NCBI GenBank assembly: GCA_016647705.1
Contig: CM028339.1
Coordinates: 23,599,803-23,663,802, forward strand
Source: Eucommia ulmoides
Taxonomy: Eukaryota; Streptophyta; Magnoliopsida; Garryales; Eucommiaceae
Reading direction: 5' to 3'
Length of the DNA: 64,000 bases
Shown here in pieces: positions 11,661 to 25,722 of the stretch. Below the pieces are notes generated by a model that was not told where the DNA came from, did no database searches, and saw only the letters and a list, made by a program, of their open reading frames with translations. How positions within the stretch are numbered: the first letter of the stretch is position 1; each line of letters begins with the position of its first letter. A program made the position numbers and the translations under genes.

Positions 11661-12678
11661 TTCTGATAAAGATTTTTTTAATTAAAAAATAATAATTAAA
11701 ATCAAAAAATAAAAATAAATCAATTATTTCATTAAAAAATAATTCTTTGGCAAAGCATACACCCTGATTAAAGAGAGAAAATGGAGAACTTCAAACCTGC
11801 CGTGGAGAACTTCAAACCAGATCAACTGAGATACAAGGATGAAATCATGCGAGACGCTCATCTTCCTTGCCCCCATTGCTCGTGTTAAAGATCGTGATCC
11901 TCATTCTTTAATCGATACTGCGAGTGGTACAAAGTTGGTGTTTTCCTAAACTCTCTCTCAATCACGTCGCACCCATTGTTCTCTTAATTGAAGAAGACGC
12001 AACTACCGAAGTCTGATCGTGTTTTTCCAATCTACACTCAATCACTTCGACTTCTCTCTCAATCACTGCAGCGCCTTCGTTATCTACATACCGCTGGCCA
12101 AAGATTTGTCAATATCTTCTTTCTTAATCTTTGTTCTCCCAGTCAACGAAGACGTTGCACTCTCAATCGCGTACCTGTTTGATCAGTATGTTTTGTTGGT
12201 TGATTTCGAAAATTACTTAATTGATTTCATTTTTATTTGTTATTTTCTGTTATTAATTCTTAATTATTGCATTAGATTGTATATTAGGGCCTTGTATGTT
12301 CAAAGTTTTTATTCCCAGTTCGGCTCGTTTTGTTTGGTGTTCTTTGTTCCCAAATTTCTGTTACTATTCCTATTTTTAGAGTTCTTTTTTATTCTGCTCC
12401 CATATGTTAAGAACAAAATTTTAAGAAAAGAAAAAAGTTGTTCCCATACTTCTATTTTTGTTCCCACACTCCTTATTTGTGTACCAACCACACCAACCAA
12501 TGATCGGTGTGTTTTCTTTCCTCTCACATTGTCTGCTTAAGTTTCTGAATTTGTATTTGATTTTTAATTTATGTTCTCTTTTAATTCGCTTGAATTTAGA
12601 TTTATAATCATGCATTTAGGGTTTGTGAAATTGATTTTTCTATGTTTATATTTTTCTCCTACTCTCTCTTATCTCTGG
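11661..12678. other. CACTA 5' non-coding stretch
   Basis: No gene recognised. A short duplicated phrase (GAGAACTTCAAACC, about 11784 and 11804) is present. Open frames here (for example 12019-12540, plus) are hydrophobic, low-complexity translations of T-rich DNA without a known domain. Confidence 0.4.
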
Positions 12679-14810
12679 TATTGGCACAGTGAACTACCCA
12701 AGAGGGGGTAAATTGGGTAAATAAAAAATTATCAAATAAAAAATACTTTAATAATCTAAATAATTAATTTTAATCATAAATTAATTATTATCTTCATATC
12801 ACAGCAAAAATATAAAATCAACTAGGTGCACACCAATCAACAAAAATAAATAATGTAAAGATAGTAGCACACCAGAAATTTATATTGGTTCACCAAGTTA
12901 CTCTTGGTTAATCCAATCCTTCGAGCCTCATAGAGAGTCACACCTACTAAACTCAAGATTCCTTTAAAAGTAGAAACGAAACCCCCACAAATATTCTTTT
13001 ACAAGCTCATAATTAACCTTTACAAATTTCTTTTCACAAGCTTAGGAATAACCTCTACTTTTTATAAGATTAAGAATAACCTAATTCTTTTTTAAACTAG
13101 GGCTAAAGAATCAAAACTACACAAACACTCCAAATATCTTTTTACCCAGTAAGGATTGAACCGTTACAAAATTGCTCACAAAATAATTCAATTCAGGAAG
13201 AATTACTACCTCAATCTCTTTATAGGAAGACACTAAAACTAGTTACCCTTAGATTAAATACTCTCAATGGTTTTTAATCTGTCACTCAACTCACTAATTA
13301 AAAATTGATAAGTGATTTTTCTCACTCAGAGCTTTTACCACCTCAGATAAATTAAAACTCAATTAATATCCCAAAACTAGTGATAGAAAAGTAAGATATT
13401 CAAAATCTAATTTTAAACCAAAAAAAAAAATGGGTAGCACGTAATAAGATTTATTCAAGAAATTGTTTCAAAAATATTTTTCAATAAAAAAATATCAAAA
13501 AACAATTTCTAAAGATCAAATTCCAAATATAATCAAGCAATACTAAATAGAAATTAATTTGGAAAGTTCTCACCCATAATCCACCGAAAGAATAATTATA
13601 TCAATGTCACTTTAGATTCAGTAGTAGGAATGATCCACAGTAAATAATTCTCAAGAATAACTCTTACAAAATCTCTCACAATTCACAATATAATTTCTCT
13701 TAGAAAAGCTCAGTATAATACTCTTGATCTCTCTCTCTAATATGAAAAACATAGGTCTATATAAATGGAAATAAAATAAGTTCTCTAACGGCTAGTTCCC
13801 ACTTGTTATGACATTTAATTGCTATTATAGACTCCTCATATCATTAAGACTTCATCCTGATTCAAATCACTTAATTATAACTTTTAAACTTCTCAATTAA
13901 GTCCCATAAATATTTCTCAATCATAATTAAATAGGATAGAAAGAATTACATGTACCAAATTGAAAAATATTCAAACTTAATGAACCAAATCTATAGGAAT
14001 ATTATAATATATGTTGCATATCTCAAATAAAATTAAATCCCTAAAATATCTCATGAATCTTAACTATAAAATGGCTAGTAACAACTACTTTTAGAATAAA
14101 ATCCGGAATTCCATAATATCCTGAAACAGTCCCATAAGTCGACCGACCAAGATCACCTGTTGACCGATCGATTCAAGATGTAGCCAAGCTAAAAATTTTG
14201 TGCCCATCAGTCGACCTAGAAATTCAAAGAGTTACATTTCTTGTCACAGGTCGATCACCTGGCCGACTTATCAATTCAGAGAGTTCAAATTTAAGCGTCA
14301 GTCGACCTACCTGCCGACTTAGAGATTTAGAGACTTTTTCTTCTATGCTCCGGTCGACTTACCTGTCGACTTACTAATGCTAGAACATTTCTCTCAATTT
14401 TTTTAATCCATTTTCATTGATGTTTTCACCCCTTTAATCGATTTTTTTTCTCAGTTAGCTCTACTAAATACTTAAATTCAATTTTAATCAATTATTAATA
14501 TTTCTTTTTCAATTACATATAGGAACAAATAATTTAGCTAATTAGGATCCTATTAAAAATACACATATTTATAAAAGTCATTTAAAAATCTTTTTGTGTC
14601 GTGTGTGATCCTAATTGGGATATTAAAAGTTGAAATTTAACTTGAGTTGTTTTCTCTAGGTTCTTCAAATTCTTTAACCTCTTAATCCTATATCATCTTT
14701 GTCATCATATCTTCATCATTTGGAACTAATAAACTGAAACACTTAATCAAACCGTTAGTTCCACCAAAAACATCAACCTTTAATTGTCCATCAAAATCTT
14801 AGGATCAACA
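12679..14810 (-). repeat. Solo copia LTR nested in CACTA
   Basis: About 2.13 kb, minus start TGTTGATCCTAAG at 14810 and end GTGCCAATA at 12679. It is the same LTR family as 8220-10412, in the opposite orientation. Imperfect flanking duplication TCTGG (12674-12678) and TATGG (14811-14815). GTCGAC-containing segments at about 14140-14375 correspond to those of the other copy. No PBS or coding interior, hence a solo LTR. Confidence 0.82.
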
Positions 14811-17800
14811 TATGGAATTGAAACATTTGGCTTCCATGTCATATGAATGCGACTAAATCATTTGTGAATATTACGCGTTTGATGAAATGTCCATATGAAT
14901 ATACTCTTTCATATTATGTTTTTTTTCCCGGATTTGCAATTTCAATTCCTTTGAATGTTATGTGTTCGATGAAATACTCATATGAATCAACTCTTTCATA
15001 TTTGTTTAATTTGTGAGATGGTAACAGAAATAGAAATATGGTAACAGAAACACTAAACAAATGATGCCTATTCTTACAATTGAGAGGGGTGTAATTGGCT
15101 AGTTTAATTCGTGCACCAACCGATAGTGTGCGGTTTGGGCCTAGCAACAAGTACCTGATCTGGTAAAACAAATACACTGGTCTTGTAATCAGACCAGACC
15201 AAACCAATGCAGAAATCGAAGGCACCAGATAAAAAATATGGTGTTGCAGAAAATCTACATAATAAATCAGGATTTTGTTATTTTTGTTTGTTGGGTAGTT
15301 TGAGAAAACAGGAACACAAAAAAAAAAGTGGGTTGTGACAATTCAATTAAAGGTAGATTCGTCCAAATTTTGATTTATTTAAGTAAACATACCTATTCGA
15401 TATGTTTTAGAACTTGAATGATCAATTCATATTCTAATATTATAAGGTTGGTGCAGCAAAATAGGGTCCTCTTATATGTATGAAATTTTATAAAATAATT
15501 ACATAATTATTGTTCCAATTAGTAATTATTGTACTGGACACATGGTTATACTTCAGGTTCTAAAGGTTGTGAAGATCATGAAACACATAGGCAAGACATT
15601 TCAATTTTCCCTCTCTTTACATGTTGTTCATTTTGCCTTTAACTCTTTGTTTCTTTTGATTGATGGAATTGAGAGAGAATGATCTTGATTATAGTACTTT
15701 CCATGATTCAAGTGATTCAATTTGAACTACTCATTTAAGTGATTAATGGACTACTCCATATAGTTCTCTGCATTTTATTCAAGTTAGGTTTTCTGAATTA
15801 GTGTTTGGATTTCAACTAAATTTTGAGGATTTCAAAAAAAAAAAAAAAAATTGATTGCATTTGATTGTACTAAATCAATTTTGAATTCATGCAATGACAT
15901 TTGGTATTTGATTGACTCATCCACTACGATTCCTTTTTCAAAATTGAGGATTTCAAGCTTTCGGTGTCTGTAACGTTTTATTGTGTGTTAATTACTTCCT
16001 GCATTTTTTTTTATCGACGATTTCTAAGTATTTGTTTCGAATTCTATTTTTTGCTCACTTTTTTTATATCACATCAGGTTTCTCAATGAATATTGCAAAG
16101 GTTAAGCTTTTGTAGTTGATTTTTTTTTAATCCATTCATGGTGTAGAGGGTTTTTTGAGTGTTAAATACCTATTTACTGTTTTGAGTGTGTTGATTTGTT
16201 TGTTAAATTTTGTGGTCTTTTTTTTTTTTTTGGTTGTTGCTGTTGTTGTTGTATGTGTGAAATACTTGGAACAAAAACACTAAACTAACAGTAACATTTT
16301 CCTCTTCTTCGTCGTAGCTTTTATTGTCGTCTCCTTCGTCTTCAAGTTATTCGCCTTTGTTGTTGCCTTGTGCAGGTATTCTCTCTCTCTTGCTTTCTCT
16401 CTCTCTATCTCTCCAACCTTTTCCATTTATTCATATTTGAATATAAACCATGTGTTTTGTTTTGCCTTCTTCCAAGAATAATTGAAAAATAATGAAAAAA
16501 ATATTTTATTATGTTATCAGACTTTAGAGTAAATGTTTTGGGATACGAATATTTAAGTCTTTTTGTTTCTGTTCTAGATTTGTTACAACGAATAGTAGAA
16601 ACAAATAGATATGCAATTATCTGTCTATGCATAAAGAGTGTTGATTAGGCTACAAATGATGAAGTTAGGTTTCCTGGAATGTCTTTTCACCATCATGTTT
16701 CTTTCTTGTTGGAATGAAAATTGTGTTAACTAATCTTTACTTTTTCTCTTTTGAAAGTTCTTGCGCGAAGGCTCCAAGCTTTAAAGCCTCTGACCTACGC
16801 TCCTTCTACCAACACTAACATTTTGTCCAATTGTACGAAATTGTGTTTGGCATTCTTGATAAGGTTTATCCTCTGTAAAAATTTAACTTTTAAGATTCTC
16901 CTATCTTAACTAGCTGATACCAATCGTATTTTAGTTTATTGTGTATGTTCTTGTTTTGCTTTTGCTCCTCATATCTGACAGCATATTTCTTTTACTGAAT
17001 GTGATATGAATAGTTCAATTTCTGGTGTGTTCTTTTACAGTATGCTTGGTTGGAGATGAATGGAATCACATTCTTACCTAATGATATGTATTGTGATATG
17101 GGATTTGTCAGAACATGCCAATGGAAATGAATTAGAATAAAGATGTATTACAGCATGAATACATATATCAACAAATCTAGATTGACTGAGTGTTTATGCA
17201 TTGTAACATGATGAATAGACTAACCATTCTAAAAATTGTGCTAAGTATTGATGAGAATTTTATAGCATGTTTGGTTGAGGATTTTATAATTTGTTTTTTT
17301 CTTGAGAAATAAAAAAATTATTTGATTTTAATTTTTACTTTTGTTGAAATGAAATTCGCAAACTTTGCCATTGCAAAAATTGGTGTATTATATGTGTTAA
17401 CGTTGATCGTATGTGTTAAATTTACAATATAAATTTAGAATTGTATACCAACAAATTACATTCATGCCTTTAGGCACGGGATATAACTAATTAATTCATA
17501 AATGGAAATGTGTGTGAAGAATTAATTCATTAAGTAAAAGAGATGAAAATACTCTTATTTTTAACAAATTGTAGTTATATCTATTTTATGAGAAAGAGTT
17601 GGTTGTATAATTATATTTTCGTCATCTCTCCAATTTGTTGTTGCTGCTCCTCCAGCTCGTTGCTCTACTTCAGATTTCAACTCTCATGTATGTTCTCTGT
17701 TTGGTGTTATTATTTGTTTAATTGTTTATTTAGTTTATTTCTGTTATTATTTTTGTCTATTTAATTGTTTATTTACTTTATTTCCATTTCCATTATTATT

Positions 17801-18453
17801 ATTATTGTTTAATTGTTTATTTAGCTTATTTCTGTTATAATTTGTTTGTATAATTGATTATTTAGTTTATTCGTATTATTATTTGTTTGTTTAATCATTT
17901 GTTTAGTTTATTAGAGTTTCAGATTTTAATATAATTTTCTTTTTTTTTTTGCCAAGGTGTTTATTAGGACTCAAATTAAATGGCTAGTGAAGAATAAAAA
18001 ATTGGTTATGGCAAAAAGTATTGACCATTGAAAAGATTGGTTTTTCTCTTTATTTAATAGAAATTTGATTGAAGTAAATGTCACGAGGGTTGGAAATGAA
18101 CTCCAAAAATATTTTATATTTTCTTGCAATTGTATTATTGAGTTTGGCAGTTGCACTATATCCAATGATGAACTCTTTTGATTAAAATTATATTAATTTA
18201 TCTCTGCATATTAATTTAAAATGATGAAATTATAAACATACAAACTAATTGATGGAGAATATATACTTGGGATAGGTTGTTAGTTTTATATAGATATTAT
18301 ATGACAAAAGATTATAAGAGTTGAAATATTGTTGGATCTAGACTTTTAAAATGTCTTTCCTTCTTGATTTATTAATAAATATTCTCTAAGTTATTTATTT
18401 ATTTTCACAAATATATAGACTGTATCATACATTTAAATTCATGATTAAAATTA
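14811..18453. other. CACTA 5' region without recognisable gene
   Basis: 3.6 kb of AT-rich sequence between the solo LTR and the transposase start. It includes A-runs (about 15833-15850), CT-rich runs (about 16379-16412) and TTTATT/ATT-rich stretches (about 17700-17900). The pyrimidine-rich 16290-16410 segment could belong to a transposase 5' UTR exon, but this is speculative. Confidence 0.4.
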
Positions 18454-21400
18454 ATGGATAAAAGTTAGATATACAAATCTTGGTGTAACAATGAATTCAT
18501 TATTAGGGTGGATCAGTTTCTTGATTTTGCTTTCGAAAAATCATCGAATGAGGGGAAGATATTATACCCATGTATTAAATGTGTTAATGTCTTAAGAAAG
18601 AGTAGAGAATATGTAAAACACCAATTAATATGTGATGGTTTCTCTAAAGGTTACATGGAGTGGGTATTCCATGGAGAATTTGTAACAAATTATGATTCGT
18701 CAAATCATGCTCGAATGAGGGGAAGATATTATACCCATGTATTAAATGTGTTAATGTCTTAAGAAAGAGTAGAGAATATGTAAAACACCAATTAATATGA
18801 GATGGTTTCTCTAAAGGTTACATGGAGTGAGTATTCCATGGAGAATTTGTAATAAATTATGATTCGTCAAATTATACTCGTTTGAGGAGATGTTTCGATG
18901 GGAATGATGATATTCATGATTTATTATTTGAAACGTTTGGAAGAACTGAGCAATATGAATGTGAAGTTGGAGAAAAGTCAATTAGGGAAGCAACACAGTC
19001 TACAGAGGAGCCTAATGATAAAGCTAAGAAATTTTATAAATTGCTTCAAGAGGCAGACGAGGAGCTATATCCAGGATGCAAAAAAATATACCACTTTTTT
19101 TTTTTATTCGTCTATTTCATATAAAATGTCTATCTGGTTGGAGCAACAAATCATTTACTATGACACTTGAATTGCTTAAAGATGTACTACCAGAAGGAGA
19201 AAAGATGTTGAAATCGTTTTATGATACCAACAAAATTATCAAAGAATTAGGACTCAATTATAAAAAAATTCACGCATGCGCTCATGATTGTATGTTGTAC
19301 TGGAAAGAAAATGAGAAACTTCAAACATGCACTGAATGTCGCGTATCTAGATGGAAGTCAGATAGACGTGAAAATCAAGATTGTTCAATAGTTTCCTCTG
19401 TAAAAAGTCATCTTGTTCTTTCTAAAGTATTGCAATACTTCTCATTAAATCCTAGGCTACAAAGGCTCTTTATGTCATCGAAGATGGCTTCGTTGATGAG
19501 ATGGCATGATGAACACCGTACAAAGGATGGGCTTTTAAGGCATCCTACAGATTCAATAGTGTGGAAATATATTGATTCAACATATCCGTCATTCTCCTCT
19601 GATCCCTGTAATGTGAGACTAGGATTGGCAAGTGATGGCTTTAATCCTTATAAAACTATGAGCATAAAGCACAATACTTGGTCTGTTATTTTAATGCCTT
19701 ATAACTTGTAGTCTTGGTTATGCATGAAACAACCTTTATTCATATTATCTCTACTTATACCAGGTCCTACTACTCCTAAAAATATGATTGATGTGTATTT
19801 ACAACCCTCGATAGATGAGCTCAACTAGTTGTGGGAATGTGGATTTCGCACTTATGACATCTCAACTAAGCAAAATTTTTAGATGCAGGCAACATTACTA
19901 TGGACAATAAATGATTTTCCATGTTATGGAAATTTATCTGGGTGGAGCACTAAGGGTGAAATGGCATGTCCTACTTGTAACAAATATACTTGGTCCAAAT
20001 GCCAATAAAATAGTAAGAGACATTGTTACATGGGTCATCGTCGTTTTCTAGGTATCAACCACAAGTATAGATATGACAAGAGGTCTTTTGATGGAAAGCA
20101 AGAACAAAGTTTAGCCCTTGTTCTTCCATGTGGGTCCGAAGTATTGGCTCAGTTGCAGGATTTTGTTTGTACTCTTGGAAAAATATATTCTATCCCAAAG
20201 AAAAGTAAAAGAAAAAGAGGAGAAACCGAAACCAACACAAATAGAAGTCCACCTTATAATTGGAAGAAGAAAAGTATATTTTTTGAATTCTATATTGGGA
20301 GAATAACTTATTGCGTCATAATTTCGTTGTCATGCACATAGAGAAGAATATATGTGACAACATATTGAGGACGCTTCTAAATATTGAAGGAAAAACAAAG
20401 GATGGTGTAAAAGCTCGTCTTGACATGGTGGATATGAAAATTAGAGATGATCAACCCACAACAAATAGGAAATAAAATTTATTTGCCGCCTACTTGTTTC
20501 TCAATGACGCCAAGTAAGAAGGATAGATTTTGTAAAGTGTTGAAAAATGTCAAGGATCCAGATGGATATTCAAGAAATATATCAAGATGTGTGCAAGAAA
20601 AGCAACATAAAATAGTTGGGCTTAAGAGTCACGACAATCACATTTTGATGGAACTACTTCCTCTGGCTTTGCATAGAACACTACCAAAAGAACTGAGTTC
20701 TGTTTTGATAGAATTTTGTGATTTTTTCAGAATATTATAATGCAAAATGATAAGCTTACCCAATATGGAACAACTAAAACACAAGATTGCATTGATTTTA
20801 TCAAATTTGGAAAGGATTTTTCCCCTATTTTTTTTTTATGTAATGGTTCATTTACCATTAAAGGCAAAGGTTGTTGGGTCTATACATTATCGATGGATGT
20901 ATAGAGACATCTAATATGCAATGAATTTTTGTGGATCTTCAGGTTCCTTTTTACCATAAAATCATATGTGCAGAATAGGGATTATCTAGAGGGTTTTATT
21001 GCGAAATGATATTTGGTAGAAGAATGTTTGATTTTTTGTTCAAGATATCCCAATGGTGTAGAGTCAAAATTAAGTCGACCTACAAGAAATTATGAAGAAA
21101 ATGATAGTGAAATACAACAAGTACAATCTATTTTTTCGCAAGTAGGTCGACCATTAGGGAAGTCAGAATTAGTTGTGTTGGATGAGATCACTAAGATACA
21201 AGAATATAGATATGTGCTTTTCAACTTTGATCTTGTTGCCCCATTTCTTGAGTAAGTGTTATTTTAATAATTGGATTAGTTTATATTCACAAATCAGTTA
21301 CATGGTAATTGCTTATGCAGGGAACACCTTACGGTTATTAAGAGAAATAATCATATTTAAGACTACGAGAAAGAGAGATTGAGTGGATTCGAAATGAAAG

Positions 21401-22293
21401 TTTTCATGATTGGTTTAAATCCCACGTACGTATCAAATTTGCAATGTTTAACACTTTCATATATAATTTTAATATTTTTGAATTTATTAGTTTTAAATTA
21501 TTTGATATGAGCAGGTTGCTATGTTGGACTTGGAATGAAATGATCAAATAAGTAAAGAAATTAAATGGTTTTCTCGTGGTCCACTTAATATGGCTAGGAG
21601 GTACAAAGGGTTTCTTGTGAATGGGTTTAGATTCCACACAAGAGATGGAGAAAAAAAAAAGAGAAAAACTCAAAATAGTGGTGTTGTTCTAACTGCTAAG
21701 ACGCTTAATTTTGCAAGTACAAGAGATATTAATCTTGTTGATGGAGATGTCACTTATTACGGTGTAATAAAAGAAATCATTGAGTTGAACTATTATGAGG
21801 AATTGAAAGTGATATTGTTTAAGTGTGATTGGGTTGACGTTCTCCAAGGTAGAGGAATAAAACAGGACGAACTTGGGTTTACTCTAGTGAATCTAAGTTA
21901 ATAGGGTCTGGTGAGCAACTAGGAGACGAACCTTTCATTTTAGCATCACAAGTTCAACAAGCATTCTACGTGCAAGACCCATTGGATAAAGATTGGTACA
22001 CTGTAATAAATACAACTCCTAGGTACTTGTTTGATATGGGTGATGAACAACTTGATAAGGAAATAGACCCGATTTGGCAAGTTGAAGCATACAACAATGA
22101 AGCTATAAGTAATTCAATGGATGATAATGAAACATTGAGATGGGCCAGAGAAGATATGATTGGAGCTGGGATAGAAAACCCTTTTGTTCATGACAAGAAT
22201 ACTAGGAGAAGAGAGTTTATAGACGATTCTGAAGATGATTCGACTGAATATGACATGATGTTTGATTCTTTCCTAGAATACATTTTTTTTATT
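18454..22293 (+). pseudogene. TNP2-type CACTA transposase, degenerate
   Basis: The probable original start at 18454 reads MDKS, a stop where Trp is usual, then IYKSWCNNEFIIRVDQFLDF, the transposase-associated domain; CIKCVN and a GFSKGYMEWVFHGE ending follow. TNP2 core text continues about 18990-20100: ELYPGC, SGWSNKSFTMTLELLKDVLP, LGLNYKKIHACAHDCMLYWK, CRVSRWKSD, TINDFPCYGNLSGWSTKGEM and CPTCNKY. A DUF4218-like stretch (LMELLPLALHRTLPKELSSV, IFPP, HYRWMY, CSRY) spans about 20620-21060. A DUF4216-like stretch (DVTYYGVIKEIIELNY, FKCDWVDV) spans about 21745-21840, then an acidic C-terminus. Protein would cut and join element ends. Several in-frame stops, a 167-bp frameshifting duplication and frame changes inactivate it. 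Confidence 0.9.
18545..18880 (+). repeat. 167-bp tandem duplication inside transposase
   Basis: The segment starting CGAATGAGGGGAAGATATTA at 18545 is repeated from 18712 with few changes. The unit (167 bp) is not a multiple of three, so it shifts the frame and duplicates the zinc-binding part of the N-terminal domain. The second copy has acquired extra stops. Confidence 0.9.
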
Positions 22294-22366
22294 TAATTAG
22301 TATATTAATTGTTTTGGTTTTGAATGAGAAGAAAATCCTTAGTCCTTTCAATAAATTTTTGGTTGT
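22294..22366. other. CACTA sequence between transposase and nested element
   Basis: AT-rich 3' end of the transposase gene; the Athila-like LTR starts at 22367. The 5 bp before it are GTTGT. Confidence 0.5.
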
Positions 22367-23737
22367 TGATAGGTGTGATCTACCTATCTATTTTCAAACC
22401 GAAATTGTTAGTTTTTTGGTATGTTTATTACATTTTTAATAAGTTTTAATATGTTTTTATTCTTTTGTATTAAAACAGGTGTGTGTGGTAAAAATGTAGG
22501 AAAACGGAACATAAACAATCAAATTGTATCGAGAACGGTGGAAGAACGATGGAAAAACAGGCAAGGTGGCAATATTCTTAAAGAAGCCCACCGTCGTGGT
22601 GGTGAAAATACAGAGAATGGCCATATATTACTGAACATCCATCGCCGCGGCACAAGACCCACTGTCGTGGCATTGAGAATATAGGATGGTCACCCAAATC
22701 CACCGCCGACTCTACCGCCTCGGCGAACATCAAACCGACCTACCACCGCCATAGCGGTGAATCCCACCGCCGCAGCGGTTAGCTCTACACTAGAATAGAT
22801 ATTTGTTTAGGATATAGGAGAGCCCTTAGGGTTCCTATGATTTTGAGAGTGTTTAGGGGTGTGCTCAACCAATTCCGATGGAGAATAACGCTTTGCAATA
22901 AAGGAGAAGCGATCGTTGGACAGTTTTAGTGTCGAATCTTCAGACTACAGCTAAGTTCTTCCGTTTCTCTCCTTATTTTTGTTACTTTGGTAGATTTTTG
23001 AGCATGTTTAGCTTGATTTTTAATGTATAACTGGTTAAGATCATGAGTTAAACATGGATTGTAATAGGGATTAACATATTATTTATAAAAATGTGATTTG
23101 GTTGAGTTTGTATTTCATTTATGGTTGTTTCTTATAATTTCGATTGTGTTTCCGTGTTTTCTATGATTATATGCTAGTTTAGATATATTGAGAATACGGA
23201 GTTTGACACTCGGGAGAGGTAACCCCGGATTCGGACTAGAGTAAACACAAACGACAATCTAACGACCCAGGAGGGCGTTAGAAAGTGTGCAATTGATGAC
23301 ATTGGGGCAAGACTCACGTGACCTAGAGTCATTAAGACATTGAGAGGGACTTCTTCGTTGACACGAAGTCACGTATTCCCCCGTCATACAACTGGGAGAG
23401 ATGCCGAGAGAGTTTACGAACCGAGATTGTCGGATACGCCGAACACCGTTAATGTTAACTAAAACGAAATCAAATGCATTTCAGTAAATAAAGTTAATCC
23501 CTAGGAAATCTACTCCCCTAAAAAATCTTAATATAGTATTTATAGTATAGTTAACTTAATTAGTATTTTAGTTTAGTATTAGTATTAATTAATTAAATTC
23601 AATTTTTAAGCGCCTACATAAAATTAGGTTATGACAATCGTGGTACTTGATAGTAATCTCAGCCAATACCTGTGGATACAATACCCGACCGAAAGGTCTA
23701 TTATTCTAAAACTTGATCTGTACACTTGCTGCCACCA
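22367..23737 (+). repeat. 5' LTR of Athila-like element 1
   Basis: 1371 bp, TGATAGG...GCCACCA. Begins with a hairpin (GATAGGT, 7-nt loop, ACCTATC). Compared with the partner LTR it lacks roughly 60 bp in the presumed promoter region (after about 22815) and about 25 bp near the end. GC-rich CCACCGCCG/CGGCGGTG blocks lie at about 22580-22785. Confidence 0.85.
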
Positions 23738-23743
23738 AGTTTT

Positions 23744-23760
23744 TGGCGCCGTTGCCGAGG
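23744..23760 (+). other. tRNA-Asp-type primer-binding site
   Basis: TGGCGCCGTTGCCGAGG, six bases after the LTR end, close to the complement of a plant tRNA-Asp 3' end, the primer type of Athila and Tat elements. Confidence 0.8.
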
Positions 23761-25722
23761 ATTAGTTTATCGAATTCAGTTTTTGGCGATCACCACCAAG
23801 TGTTTGATAACAATTGCTGGGGATTGTGTTTTAGATTATTGTTGATATTGTGAGTAAATAACTTGATTTTAATTTAGGCATTTTTTAGTATATATAATTT
23901 TTCTTTGTAGTTTTGTTTTTGTATTTTTTATACAGGGTACTTGGCGATGTTAGATCAATAGGTATTGATGCATCTCTTTCAATGGGATTCCGAACCATTT
24001 ATAGTCCGTGGCCACACACATAAGCCGGTGAGGTGTGTCGTTGAAATATCGAGTCGAACAAAGTAGTATCTCACCAAGCTTGAGGGCGTTCTGAATGTGT
24101 CGGGCTAACGACCATAAACCAAGTGCTTCTTGGGAGTCAACCCAAGGAAAAAAATAAAGTAGATCCATCTTAGTCGACTTGAGTCGGATGCGAGATTCTC
24201 TCGCCTTCCAGGTACGTGTTCTAACCCCCCCCATCTTCAATATCATGCTATATACTGTCGTTGGGATTGCTGACGGGTCGTTTTGGCAATGCCTGTGTTA
24301 AGTTGGTGGTGATGTGTAGTACGTTTTTAGTATGTGTTTATGTTATTAGTAAAGTTTTACTATTTTTAATCGTATGCATGCTTGTTTAGGATTAGTTGTT
24401 TAGTTAAGTTGTTGTTTTGTGCTAAGTTTTGACGTCATCTAGGCCTTTACCCGATGATAAGTCTGTCCCCTGATTGCTTATTGAGGTCGAGCGTAAAGAT
24501 CACTTATGTGTGTTCTGTGTGCTTAACGTATCGTCTTAGTAAAAGTTATTGTAGATCCTAAATACACGAGCACGTAAACTCCATATAGCACTATCTAAGT
24601 GATTTGAAACCGATTATCCTTCACTCAATTTCATGACAATAAGGATTCTAGAACTTGATTTGGGGGAAATGCAAGGTGAAATCCTAGGCGAGGTTGTTTA
24701 GGAGATATGATTTAGGCATTCATTTGATCGCTTGAGCCTTTCGAAGCCTACCGTGCAATATCATTATCACTCATTATCCTATCAAAGCCTAAATGCCAAT
24801 TCAATTATGAACATATGAACAAATTCCCTAGCCAATTGATTTTTGTCCAAACCTATATCGCCGAATTAAAGGCACATTTGAGCGAATCAAGTTAGCATTC
24901 ATATATGCTACTTGATGTGAGCGGTTGGGTTTAGGGCGAACTTTGGATTGGTTCGGTATTAGTGTATTCACTTGTTATTTTCTTAATCATTTTTGCACAC
25001 TTCTAAAACAGTAGAAATTCGAATACATTTGGGGGTGTATTACTTAATCATTTTTTGCACACTCCTTAAATTGTAGAAATTCAAATGAGTTTGGGGGTGT
25101 GTTTGAAAAAAAAAAATACGTTTCTTTTGACAAGTGAATAAGTTGGTCTAAAATGATTGTTTGGGATTGTTTACAATTTTTCTATGGGGGTTCGAGTGTG
25201 AGAGTGCTAGCGATGTGCCTTGGGTAACTTTAACCCATTTTCTATTCAAATTTACCCTTGGCCATTTTCCCAAAACTGATCCAAGCCCTATTGATCTTTT
25301 TGAACCTCCGAGCCTACATTAGTAGAGAATAGATCCTGAGTCAGGCCTATGAATTTCCTATACCTTAATGGTTTTAGTCATGAACTATATTGAGGGATAA
25401 TCTCATCTAATCAATGGATAGTTGTATATTTGAGTTTAATCACACACACGCACTTAAACAAGATCTAGAATGACGCTTACTATTTTTAACGTTGAAATTC
25501 TAGAACACCACATAGTGTGATTTATACTTGAACTTGATAGGATTGGGGGCCGATGAGGGAAAATATTTCGGCCGGTAGATGATAATCAAAGCCTCCACAT
25601 TTTGTTTTTGTTTTTAGTGTTTTTCGTTTTTAGTTTTCAATTTTGTAATTAGTATTTATATTTTCTTGTATTATGTGGGTGTTTTGCTCGAGGACTAGTA
25701 AAATTTCGAGTTTGGGGATATT
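23761..25722 (+). other. Non-coding interior of Athila-like element 1
   Basis: No gag-pol motif found. About 23930-24240 holds sequence with CCGTGGCCACACACATAAGC and GGTGTGTCGTTGAA, also present (inverted) at 35641-35938. The last 2 kb contain short direct repeats such as TTTTGCACACT...AAATTGTAGAAATTC (about 24987 and 25051). The final ATTTCGAGTTTGGGGATATT before the LTR at 25723 is the likely polypurine-containing tract. The open frame at 23950-24246 (minus) has no known domain. Confidence 0.55.

Noticed and set aside
12019-12540. 173-codon open frame (plus), hydrophobic
   Set aside because: Low-complexity translation of T-rich DNA inside the CACTA 5' region, overlapped by other frames; no domain or splice context.
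16290-16410. Host gene 5' UTR/first exon
   Set aside because: Pyrimidine-rich and followed by plausible splice signals, but it lies inside the CACTA element and has no convincing coding sequence.
22580-22790. GC-rich repeats as a CRISPR-like or satellite array
   Set aside because: The spacing is irregular, motifs are in both orientations, and the block lies at the same place in every LTR of a plant retrotransposon family.
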